Shown here one piece after another: positions 28,037-35,693 of a stretch of DNA of 64,000 nt. Under the pieces are notes generated by a model. It had not been told where the DNA came from and searched no databases. It saw only the letters and a program-made list of their open reading frames with translations. Location: positions 1 to 64,000 of the forward strand of contig CAKSOL010000003.1 of assembly GCA_934477125.1 (NCBI GenBank). The letters run 5' to 3'. Within the stretch, counting starts at the first letter, position 1. Every line of letters starts with the position of its first letter. Both the position numbers and the translations under genes were made by a program. The DNA is from an uncultured Eubacteriales bacterium. Lineage in GTDB: Bacteria > Bacillota > Clostridia > Oscillospirales > Acutalibacteraceae.

Positions 28037-30362
28037 AGAATACTTTATAAGGGATAATGCTCCCGCGCCTGCGGAGAACGACCGCATAGACAGAGTACCC
28101 TATCTTTCTGGAAAGCTTGATATTTCTCCGGGTGACGGCTGGGAAAACCGGGGTATGCCGATAGGAAACGGATATCTCGGAGCGGTGGTTTTCGGCAGAA
28201 CCGACACCGAGCGCATACAGATAACCGAAAACAGCTTTTGCAATCCGCTTTATGAGCCGACCTGCGGCGCCGGTCTTAACAATTTTGCAGAGCTTTGGCT
28301 CGATTTCGGGCATAAGGATATTACGGATTATAAGCGCTCACTTTCTCTTAATAACGCCATTGTCGGAGTTGAGTATTGCTGCGGCTCTGTTCGGTATAAA
28401 AGGGAATATTTTGCCTCATACCCCGCAAAGCTTATCGCCGTTAAAATAACGGCGGATACTCCCGGAGCGCTTTCTCTGAGACTTCGCGCCGAAGTGCCGT
28501 TTGTCCGGGATTGGTGCGTTGAACCGGGGGACGGTATGGGAAAAAGCGGCAGCGTTTCTTACGCGGAAAACACCGTAATCCTCAATACCGCGCTCAATTA
28601 TTACGGCGTATGCGGAGAGCTGAGGGCGGTTGTTGACTCGGACGGTGAATGTACCGCAGAAAACGGCGGACTTACTTTAAGCAAGGCTCAGACGGCGGTT
28701 ATCTATATTGCCGCAGTGACCAATTACCGCCTTGAAAGCAGAACGTTTACCGAGCCGGAGCCTCTTAAAAAGCTTGCCGGGAACGAATTGCCGCGTGAGA
28801 AAATAATATCAATTCTTTCTGCGGCGGAAAAGGCAGGCTATGAGAACATAAAGGCAGAGCATATTATGGACCACAGGTGGCTGTTTGACCGTGTAGCGCT
28901 TGATATAGGCGGAGCTGACAGCGGAAAAACCGCCGCCGGACTGCTCGGCAGTCTGCGCCGGGGAGAAAATGAGCCGCTTGCCGAGGAGCTTACATTCCAT
29001 TTCGGAAGATACCTGCTTATAGCCTCCTCACGGGAGGGAACGCTGCCCTCAAATCTTCAGGGAATATGGAACCGCTATGCGGACGCTCCCTGGAGCAGCG
29101 GCTATTGGCATAATATCAACATACAGATGAATTACTGGCTGTCCTGCTCCTGCGATTTAACGGACCTGTTTATAAGCTATGCCGATTATTTTGACGCGCT
29201 GCTTCCTCTTGCAAGGCAGCGGGCGGATGAGTTTATAAAGGAATATTTTCCGGAGCGTTTTTCCGGAACCGGAAAAAACGGCTGGGCTATCGGAACGGGA
29301 GCATGGCCGTATGATATCTACGGCATAAGCACCGAGGACCATTCAGGTCCGGGAACAGTCGGGTTCACGGCGTTAATGTTCTGGGATTGGTATGATTATA
29401 CGCGCGATATCAATGTGCTGCGCCGTATTTATCCTATCATTTCGGGCGCGGCGCTGTTCCTTTCAAAGGTTATGGATGAGAAAAACGGGAAATGGCTCGT
29501 CCGCTATTCGGCTTCCTCGGAGCAATGGCATAACGGCAAGCCTTACAGAACGGTCGGCTGCTCGTTTGATCAGCAGATGTGTTATGAGGTATTCCGCAAC
29601 ACTCTGCTTGCGGCAGAGCGGCTCGGAGAAGACGAAACATCCTTTTCACAAATGCTGCGCGAAAGACTGCCTGAGCTTGACCCGTTCCCGATAGGCGCTT
29701 CCGGTCAGATAAAGGAATTCCGCGAGGAAAACGAATACGGCGAAATAGGCGAAAAGCATCACCGCCATATGTCCCATCTTCTCGGATTTTATCCCGGAAC
29801 GGCAATATCTCCCGATGATGAAAAAATGCTTAACGCCGTTCGCAGGACCCTGACGCTGCGCGGACCGGGCGAATGCGGCTGGGCATCGGCTCACAGAGCC
29901 TGCCTTTGGGCGAGAGCCGGAATGGCAGAGGAAAGCTACCGCAATCTGCGTGATCTGGAAGAAAAATACCTTATGGATAACTACTGGAACGGCTCTGCCG
30001 CAGGCAGTGATGTTTACCAGATAGACGGTAATTTCGGAGCTGCGGCGGCAATCGCCGAAATGCTGCTGCAGGGAGATAACGGCAGGTTAAGGCTGCTGCC
30101 GGCACTGCCTGCGCAATGGAGCAGCGGAAGCTTCCGCGGTCTTTGCGTTCGCGGAGGATTTTCCGTAAACGCCGCTTGGGAAAACGGAAGAGTTTATGAG
30201 CTTTCGGTTATTTCAAGAGCTGGCGGAAAGCTGAGCATCGCAGAAAACGGTTTCAAAGTGAAGTCGGTTTTATCAAACGGGGAAAAACTGCCGTTTGATT
30301 TTAAAAACGGAATAATAAGCTTTAAAACCGAACCGGGCAAAAGCTACTGCTTTGAGTTATAG
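28020..30362 (+). CDS. GH95 family alpha-L-fucosidase / alpha-L-galactosidase
   Basis: 780 aa, no signal peptide, so cytosolic. The N-terminal beta-sandwich carries the GH95 hallmark GMPIGNGYLGAVVFGRTDTERIQ split over residues ~38-60. The (alpha/alpha)6 barrel contains NINIQMNYW with Asn365 and Asn367, SASSEQW with candidate general acid Glu501, and YQIDGNFG with Asp669; all match the catalytic set of the family. GH95 enzymes invert at alpha-1,2-fucose or alpha-L-galactose. ATG 28020 lies inside the end of the oxidoreductase gene with AAGGAAATCAGAG upstream; the open frame back to 27996 has no better start. It should trim imported oligosaccharides. Confidence 0.9.
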   Translation: MITNSKEYFIRDNAPAPAENDRIDRVPYLSGKLDISPGDGWENRGMPIGNGYLGAVVFGRTDTERIQITENSFCNPLYEPTCGAGLNNFAELWLDFGHKDITDYKRSLSLNNAIVGVEYCCGSVRYKREYFASYPAKLIAVKITADTPGALSLRLRAEVPFVRDWCVEPGDGMGKSGSVSYAENTVILNTALNYYGVCGELRAVVDSDGECTAENGGLTLSKAQTAVIYIAAVTNYRLESRTFTEPEPLKKLAGNELPREKIISILSAAEKAGYENIKAEHIMDHRWLFDRVALDIGGADSGKTAAGLLGSLRRGENEPLAEELTFHFGRYLLIASSREGTLPSNLQGIWNRYADAPWSSGYWHNINIQMNYWLSCSCDLTDLFISYADYFDALLPLARQRADEFIKEYFPERFSGTGKNGWAIGTGAWPYDIYGISTEDHSGPGTVGFTALMFWDWYDYTRDINVLRRIYPIISGAALFLSKVMDEKNGKWLVRYSASSEQWHNGKPYRTVGCSFDQQMCYEVFRNTLLAAERLGEDETSFSQMLRERLPELDPFPIGASGQIKEFREENEYGEIGEKHHRHMSHLLGFYPGTAISPDDEKMLNAVRRTLTLRGPGECGWASAHRACLWARAGMAEESYRNLRDLEEKYLMDNYWNGSAAGSDVYQIDGNFGAAAAIAEMLLQGDNGRLRLLPALPAQWSSGSFRGLCVRGGFSVNAAWENGRVYELSVISRAGGKLSIAENGFKVKSVLSNGEKLPFDFKNGIISFKTEPGKSYCFEL

Positions 30363-30372
30363 GAGGGAAATT

Positions 30373-31317
30373 ATGAGTAATCAGGCAATCGAAAGATTTG
30401 TTTCCAAGCGCTGGGGCGTTTTCAATCACTATCTTAACGGTATGCAGAACGGCGGCTGGGCGGTTCGCAATCCGTCGGGAAAAAGAACGACATGGGATGA
30501 ATGCGTCAACGAGTTTGATGCCGAACGTCTGGCGTTTAATCTGAAAGAAATGGGCGCGGGCTATTACTGCATAAGCACAATGCAGGCAAGCCGCTATATG
30601 TGTTCTCCGAACGAGACCTTTGACCGCCTTTGCGGAACAAAGCCGGGCGAGGCGTGCTCAAAGCGCGACCTGCCTATGGATATTGCAAAGGCTCTCGCAA
30701 AATACGATATTGATTTATTCCTTTATATCAGCGCGGACGGTCCATGGATGGCGGACGATATCGGAACAGCTCTTTCTATCGGCAATCCGAGAAACGAGGT
30801 AACGACGGAATTCGTCAAAAACTGGTCGTCGGTTATGCAGGAATGGTCTGAGCGTTACGGCAGACTTGTCAAGGGCTGGTGGATAGACAGCTGCTATACA
30901 TGGCTCGGCTTTAACGATGAATTGCTTGAATATTATCACCGCGCCGCAAAGGCAGGCAATCCGGACAGCCTTGTTGCCTGCAACAGAACCGGAACCAGCG
31001 TTTGCGAACGGGGACTTTCGACCGAGGAGTTTACATGCGGCGAGCAGCTGAACTTCGAGAAGATGCCGGAAAGCCGCGATGTCGGCGGCGCTCAGGCGCA
31101 TCTGCTCATTCCGCTCGGCGTTCACCCCGAAACCGGCGACTGCGGCCATACATGGTGTATGCCCGGAGAAAAGGCGGCGAAAGAGGAAGTTCTCGCGTTT
31201 ATGAAAAAGGCTGTTTCAAGGCAGATTCCTGTAACCTTCGATATTGCGGTCTACCGCGACGGCAGCTTTAACCCAGGGCAGCAGGAATTTCTGAAATATG
31301 TTAATGACAGGTTGTAA
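30373..31317 (+). CDS. cytosolic GH29-like glycosidase, tandem copy 1
   Basis: 314 aa from ATG 30373 after AGGAGGG; the frame extends to 30352 without a ribosome site. No signal peptide. A single TIM-barrel of the same family as the secreted 4260 and 24819 proteins: RWGVFNHYL (~12-20), GAGYYCISTMQASRYM, GWWIDS with candidate nucleophile Asp172, and CGE with candidate acid/base Glu224. The His-His-Asp motif of classical GH29 is again missing. It shares conserved CGTKPGEAC and FDIAVYRDGSF with the next two genes. Likely an exo-acting hydrolase on imported oligosaccharides, but activity is untested for this branch as far as can be judged. Confidence 0.8.
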   Translation: MSNQAIERFVSKRWGVFNHYLNGMQNGGWAVRNPSGKRTTWDECVNEFDAERLAFNLKEMGAGYYCISTMQASRYMCSPNETFDRLCGTKPGEACSKRDLPMDIAKALAKYDIDLFLYISADGPWMADDIGTALSIGNPRNEVTTEFVKNWSSVMQEWSERYGRLVKGWWIDSCYTWLGFNDELLEYYHRAAKAGNPDSLVACNRTGTSVCERGLSTEEFTCGEQLNFEKMPESRDVGGAQAHLLIPLGVHPETGDCGHTWCMPGEKAAKEEVLAFMKKAVSRQIPVTFDIAVYRDGSFNPGQQEFLKYVNDRL

Positions 31318-31330
31318 GGAGTGAATTGCT

Positions 31331-32275
31331 ATGTCAAAAGCGAGCGAACGGTTTGCCGCCGCAAAATGGGGCGTTTTTAATCATTATCTTGAGGGAATGC
31401 AAAACGGAAAAGGCGCTCTGAGAAATCCATCCGGCAGAGTAACCGGCTGGAGCGAGGCTGTGAATGAATTTGACGCCGAAAAGCTGGCGTATAACCTTCA
31501 TAAAATGGGCGCCGGATACTATTTTATAACGCTGATGCAGGGCAGCAAATATATGTGCGCGCCGAATACGGCTTATGATGCTATTTGCGGAACAAAGCCG
31601 GGAGAGGCCTGCTCCGAGAGGGATTTGCCGCTTGATATTTATAACGCGCTTTCAAAATACGGTATAGACCTGTTTCTTTATTATACCGGGGACGGTCCTC
31701 ACCTTGACCCTGCCGCCGGAGAGCGGATGGGAATGGGCGAGCCGCGAATTCCCGTAACGGAAAGATTCCTTAATAACTGGTCGTCCGTTCTCAGAGAGTT
31801 TTCCGAGCGCTACGGCGACCGCGTTAAGGGCTGGTGGATAGACGGCTGTTATCGCTGGCTCGGTTATAATGAGGAAACGCTCGGTTATTATGACCGCGCG
31901 ATAAGGTCTGGCAACCCGGAGGCGCTCATAGCCTATAACTTCGGAGGCGCCGCAGGAGGAAAGCTTGTTGCAGCCCCTCATAAAGAGGATTACTTTGCCG
32001 GCGAACGCAACGATTTTATCGATATCCCTGAGGCGGGAGTTATAAACGGTGAGCAGACGCATATTTTTGCTCCGCTTGGCGTGCTGCCGGAGGGTGCGGG
32101 CGGCGGAGCGTGGGCTTTTCCGGGAACAAAGCGCGACAAGGATTATATGCTTGACTACATACGCAGGGTGAATGCCGCCGGAGCGCCGGTAACGGTTGAT
32201 ATAATAGTTTATCGGGACGGCAGCTTTGACCCTGAACAGCAACAGCTGCTCGAATATGTAGGTAAAAATTTATAA
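31331..32275 (+). CDS. cytosolic GH29-like glycosidase, tandem copy 2
   Basis: 314 aa, ATG after AAGGAGTGA, 13 bp after copy 1. Same fold and motifs: KWGVFNHYL, GAGYYFITLMQGSKYM, GWWIDG with Asp171, AGE with Glu225, VTVDIIVYRDGSF near the end. It is the most divergent of the three copies: AFPGTKRD replaces the HTWCMPG stretch shared by copies 1 and 3, and CNxTGTS is replaced by YNFGGAAGG. This suggests a different substrate or linkage. No signal peptide. Confidence 0.8.
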   Translation: MSKASERFAAAKWGVFNHYLEGMQNGKGALRNPSGRVTGWSEAVNEFDAEKLAYNLHKMGAGYYFITLMQGSKYMCAPNTAYDAICGTKPGEACSERDLPLDIYNALSKYGIDLFLYYTGDGPHLDPAAGERMGMGEPRIPVTERFLNNWSSVLREFSERYGDRVKGWWIDGCYRWLGYNEETLGYYDRAIRSGNPEALIAYNFGGAAGGKLVAAPHKEDYFAGERNDFIDIPEAGVINGEQTHIFAPLGVLPEGAGGGAWAFPGTKRDKDYMLDYIRRVNAAGAPVTVDIIVYRDGSFDPEQQQLLEYVGKNL

Positions 32276-32287
32276 GGGGAGATTATA

Positions 32288-33253
32288 ATGTCAGTAAAAG
32301 AAGCATTGGAACGGTTTTCAACGCGGGGATTCGGAGTGTTTAACCATTATATGAATCCTATGCAGAACGGCGGATGGGAGGTTCGCAATCCGTCGGGGAA
32401 AATAACTGATTGGAGTACTGCGGTTGAGGAGTTCGATACAGAAAAACTCGCTTTTAATCTGAATGAAATGGGAGCGGGCTATTACTGCATAACTATGATG
32501 CAAAGCACCAAGTATATGTGCGCTCCTAATGAAACCTATGACCGCTATTGCGGAACAAAGCCGGGCGAGGCTTGCTGCAAAAGAGATTTGCCTGCGGATT
32601 TGTATAAGTCGCTTTCAAAGTACGGTATAGACCTGTTTCTTTATTACAGTGCGGACGGTCCTATCTGGGCAACCGATATAAATCCGGAGCTTGTCATCGG
32701 AGACGGAACGCAAAATCTCAATACAGGAATGGTAAACGAGGAGTTTGTTTCAAAATGGTCGTCGGTTATGCAGGAATGGGCTGAGCGCTACGGCAGCCGA
32801 GTTAAAGGCTGGTGGATAGACCGCTGCTACAGCGAGATAGGTTATAACAACGAGCTGCTTGAATATTATCACCGCGCGGCAAAAGCGGGAAATCCGGACG
32901 CTCTTATAGCCTGTAACGAAACGGGAACGAGTAAATGCGCTCCGGGTCTTTCAACCGAGGAATTTACCTGCGGCGAAAGGCTTGATTTCGTCAATCTCCC
33001 TCAAACCCGCTTTATAAACGGCGTTCAAACTCATCTGCTTATTCCGCTCGGAGTTCATCCCGGAAACGGCGACCGCGGACATACATGGTGTATGCCGGGG
33101 CTCAAGCGCAGCCGCGAGGAGCTGCTTGATTATATAGGCCGGGCGAAAAAAATCGGGATTCCGATTTCGGTTGACATTGCTGTTTACCGCGACGGCAGCT
33201 TTGACCCTGAGCAGCAGGAGGCTCTCAGCTTTGTCGGAAGGAATTTAAAATAA
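32288..33253 (+). CDS. cytosolic GH29-like glycosidase, tandem copy 3
   Basis: 321 aa, ATG after AAGGGGAG, 12 bp after copy 2. Motifs: GFGVFNHYM, GAGYYCITMMQSTKYM, GWWIDR with Asp178, CGE with Glu230, SVDIAVYRDGSF. It is clearly closer to copy 1 than to copy 2 (shared YYHRAAKAGNPD, LSTEEFTCGE, HLLIPLGVHP, HTWCMPG), so copy 1/copy 3 are the more recent duplicates. Residue after the candidate nucleophile varies (Ser, Gly, Arg in copies 1, 2, 3), a point near the active site. Confidence 0.8.
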   Translation: MSVKEALERFSTRGFGVFNHYMNPMQNGGWEVRNPSGKITDWSTAVEEFDTEKLAFNLNEMGAGYYCITMMQSTKYMCAPNETYDRYCGTKPGEACCKRDLPADLYKSLSKYGIDLFLYYSADGPIWATDINPELVIGDGTQNLNTGMVNEEFVSKWSSVMQEWAERYGSRVKGWWIDRCYSEIGYNNELLEYYHRAAKAGNPDALIACNETGTSKCAPGLSTEEFTCGERLDFVNLPQTRFINGVQTHLLIPLGVHPGNGDRGHTWCMPGLKRSREELLDYIGRAKKIGIPISVDIAVYRDGSFDPEQQEALSFVGRNLK

Positions 33254-33254
33254 T

Positions 33255-34196
33255 ATGCCGACAAAGAAAAACTTTTATGAAAAGCTATCCCAAAAAATGC
33301 CGGTTTCGGTTTTGATTGCGGGGGACAGCATAGCCTACGGCAGCTCGTCCTCCTCCCCGGAAAAGGCGTTTGCCCCGCTGTTTGCCGCAGAGCTGCAAAC
33401 GAACTATCAAAGCGCCGTTGATTTAACTAATATTTCGGTCGGCGGAACGGATTCGCTTTTCAGCTATACGGTTGTGAACCGACAGGTATTTGCCGATGAA
33501 TTTGACCTGATTGTTTTGTGCCACGGTCAGAACGATGCTCCGGACGACCTTGAACGCAATTATGAATCGCTTTTGCGTTCGGTTCTCAGGCAAAATCCCG
33601 GCTGCGAGGTTATCTGCATATTGGAAAGCGCGCAGAGGGAATATACCGAAAAGCTGAAAATATTAAAACGTATAGCAGGGCATTACGGCTGCGCTGTATG
33701 CGATACTCTTGCCGCGTTTAAGGGCAGCAGCAGACCTTACGGCGAGCTGGTTTGCGAGGATGGCGTTCATCCTAATGACGCGGGACATGGACTTTACGCC
33801 GAGGAACTTCTGAAAACGGTTGAAAAGGGAATAAAGGAGCATAAAACAGCTGCCGGCAGCCGTGAACTTCCGGTTCCTCTGGCTCATCCTTTTACCGCGT
33901 TCCGCTATTTCCCGCGAAATGAGCTTAAACGCAAGGGTCTGGAGCTTTCCCTGACCGCCTGCGGCGAGCTTTTCTGCTTTCATATTCTTGAAGGACCTGC
34001 CGGTGAAACATACCGAATTTTTGAAAACGGAGAATTATCGGCGGAACGTCCCCTGAAACATGAATTCAGCTGGATATGGGAGCGGATGTATCTGATACGC
34101 GGAGAAAAAGATACGGAAAAAACACTGAAATTTGTGTTGCAGAATGCGAATGATTTGGATAGAATTATAGGTGTATCGGTAATAAATCTTGCCTGA
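33255..34196 (+). CDS. SGNH/GDSL-family esterase
   Basis: 313 aa, no signal peptide. SGNH blocks are visible: block I VLIAGDSIAYG with nucleophile Ser25, block II Gly in VGGTDS, block III CHGQNDAPDD (the Asn of GxND) and block V EDGVHPND with the Asp-x-x-His dyad (near residues 174-177). An extra C-terminal beta-rich domain (~210-313) follows. Family members often remove acetyl groups from sugars, which fits a locus for an esterified polysaccharide. It starts one base after the stop of the third GH29-like gene, with GGAAGGAA inside that gene as ribosome site. Confidence 0.85.
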   Translation: MPTKKNFYEKLSQKMPVSVLIAGDSIAYGSSSSSPEKAFAPLFAAELQTNYQSAVDLTNISVGGTDSLFSYTVVNRQVFADEFDLIVLCHGQNDAPDDLERNYESLLRSVLRQNPGCEVICILESAQREYTEKLKILKRIAGHYGCAVCDTLAAFKGSSRPYGELVCEDGVHPNDAGHGLYAEELLKTVEKGIKEHKTAAGSRELPVPLAHPFTAFRYFPRNELKRKGLELSLTACGELFCFHILEGPAGETYRIFENGELSAERPLKHEFSWIWERMYLIRGEKDTEKTLKFVLQNANDLDRIIGVSVINLA

Positions 34197-34253
34197 TAGC
34201 AATAATATGCCGAATTGCAAATTCGGAAATTATATATGAAAAGGAGCTTTTTT

Positions 34254-35693
34254 ATGAAAAATTGGTTAAAAAAATCCGCTGCGCTGATGATGGCGGCGCT
34301 TATGACCGCTGCGGTTGTCGGCTGCGGAAAGGAAAAGGGCGGCAGCGAGCCTGACAGCGGAACTGCAAGCAACGGTACGACCTCTGCGGCGAATGTCAGC
34401 AAGGAATTTCTTGAAAGCCTTAAGGGAACGCAGATAAAAATAGCATATCCCGATAAAATGCGCAATCCCGGTCAGAATCCGCAGGACGACGAATGGGCGA
34501 TGCTGGTTAATAAGGTTGCCAAGGAATACGGCGTTACCATTAAAGAGGAATACTATACCAATAAGTCTAACGGTTCGGCTTTTATTGCCGACAGCCTTTC
34601 CGGAAACAATCTCGGAAATATTGAAATAGTTTACGGCGATGTTGTATTCCGCGGCGTTCAGAAAAACGCCTGGGCAAACCTCGATGAGGCGGCAAAGGAA
34701 GCAGGAATTGATTTTGGCGCAAAGCATTATTATCAGCCCTCAATGAAGACAACCCATGTCAACGGCGCTCACTACGGTCTTTCTTATAAAACCCAGTTTA
34801 TTCAGACCGACGCGGTTTATTATAACGTTAATATGGTAACGGTTGATAATAAGCTTGAGGATCCGTTCGAGCTTTATAACCGCGGCGAATGGACATTTGA
34901 TAAGTTTGAAGAATATTGCAAAAAGCTTACCAAGAAGGACGCTAACGGCGATATTTCGGTTTACGGCTGCCAGATGGAGGCAAACGCCTCTATGAGCATT
35001 TTTGTTCAGGCTAACGGCGGCTCTCTCGGAAGAATAAATGCGGACGGCAAGTGGCAGCAGACTCTTTCGGACAAAAAGACGCTTAACGGCTTTAACTATA
35101 TTCAAAAGCTGTTCAGCCAGGACCAGTGTATTTATGTTCCGTCAGGCAGCTGGGGAACCAGTCATAAAAACCTTTATGCCGGAAATTGCGCTATGCAGAT
35201 AGGCGCTGTTTCATCTGCCTCCGACGCTTACCTTCAGCAGAAGGACGAGGGAGGAATGGGCTTTGCGCCGCTGCCGATCGGGCCGGACGGCACTAAGGAC
35301 GACCTGCTTAAGTCAACAAGCGGTTTTTACTATGTTATCCCGGCAGCTTATCAGAAGGATGCTGCAAAATATCTCTTTATCATTGACGAGATAAGCAGGC
35401 GCTGGTATGAGCAGTATCCAGAAACCTTTAAAAAGCAGTTCACCGCAATATTCAAGCAGGATAAATATATGGATGCCTTCTACGGCTTTATAACCGGCGA
35501 TGCTTTAACGGATATAAATGAGGGCGCACTGTCTCTTGTTTCCGACAGCTCCGGATACAGCCAGACCCTGCTTACTCTGGAAATTGCAAAGGGCGTTTCG
35601 GTTGCAACCGCGGTTGACCGATTTGCGACCGCAATGCAGAACGAGCAGAACGACCAGGCAGGAGATACACGCTATACGGGATTTTCAAAATAA
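34254..35693 (+). CDS. extracellular solute-binding lipoprotein (sugar ABC)
   Basis: 479 aa from ATG 34254 (AAAGGAGC ribosome site); in-frame ATGs at 34236 and 34215 are less likely. The signal ends in lipobox AAVVGC, followed by a Gly/Ser-rich tether. The mature part is a family 1 solute-binding protein: IKIAYPDKMRNPGQNP..DEWAMLVNKVAKEYGVTIK, then YNRGEWTFDKFEEYCKKLTKKDANGD and a DGTKDD segment late in the protein. There is no permease next to it; permease pair 2 (17730, 18634) lies 15 kb upstream in the same cluster and lacks its own binding protein. That pairing is inference. The 57-bp gap upstream holds a small CCGAAT/ATTCGG hairpin. Confidence 0.88.
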   Translation: MKNWLKKSAALMMAALMTAAVVGCGKEKGGSEPDSGTASNGTTSAANVSKEFLESLKGTQIKIAYPDKMRNPGQNPQDDEWAMLVNKVAKEYGVTIKEEYYTNKSNGSAFIADSLSGNNLGNIEIVYGDVVFRGVQKNAWANLDEAAKEAGIDFGAKHYYQPSMKTTHVNGAHYGLSYKTQFIQTDAVYYNVNMVTVDNKLEDPFELYNRGEWTFDKFEEYCKKLTKKDANGDISVYGCQMEANASMSIFVQANGGSLGRINADGKWQQTLSDKKTLNGFNYIQKLFSQDQCIYVPSGSWGTSHKNLYAGNCAMQIGAVSSASDAYLQQKDEGGMGFAPLPIGPDGTKDDLLKSTSGFYYVIPAAYQKDAAKYLFIIDEISRRWYEQYPETFKKQFTAIFKQDKYMDAFYGFITGDALTDINEGALSLVSDSSGYSQTLLTLEIAKGVSVATAVDRFATAMQNEQNDQAGDTRYTGFSK

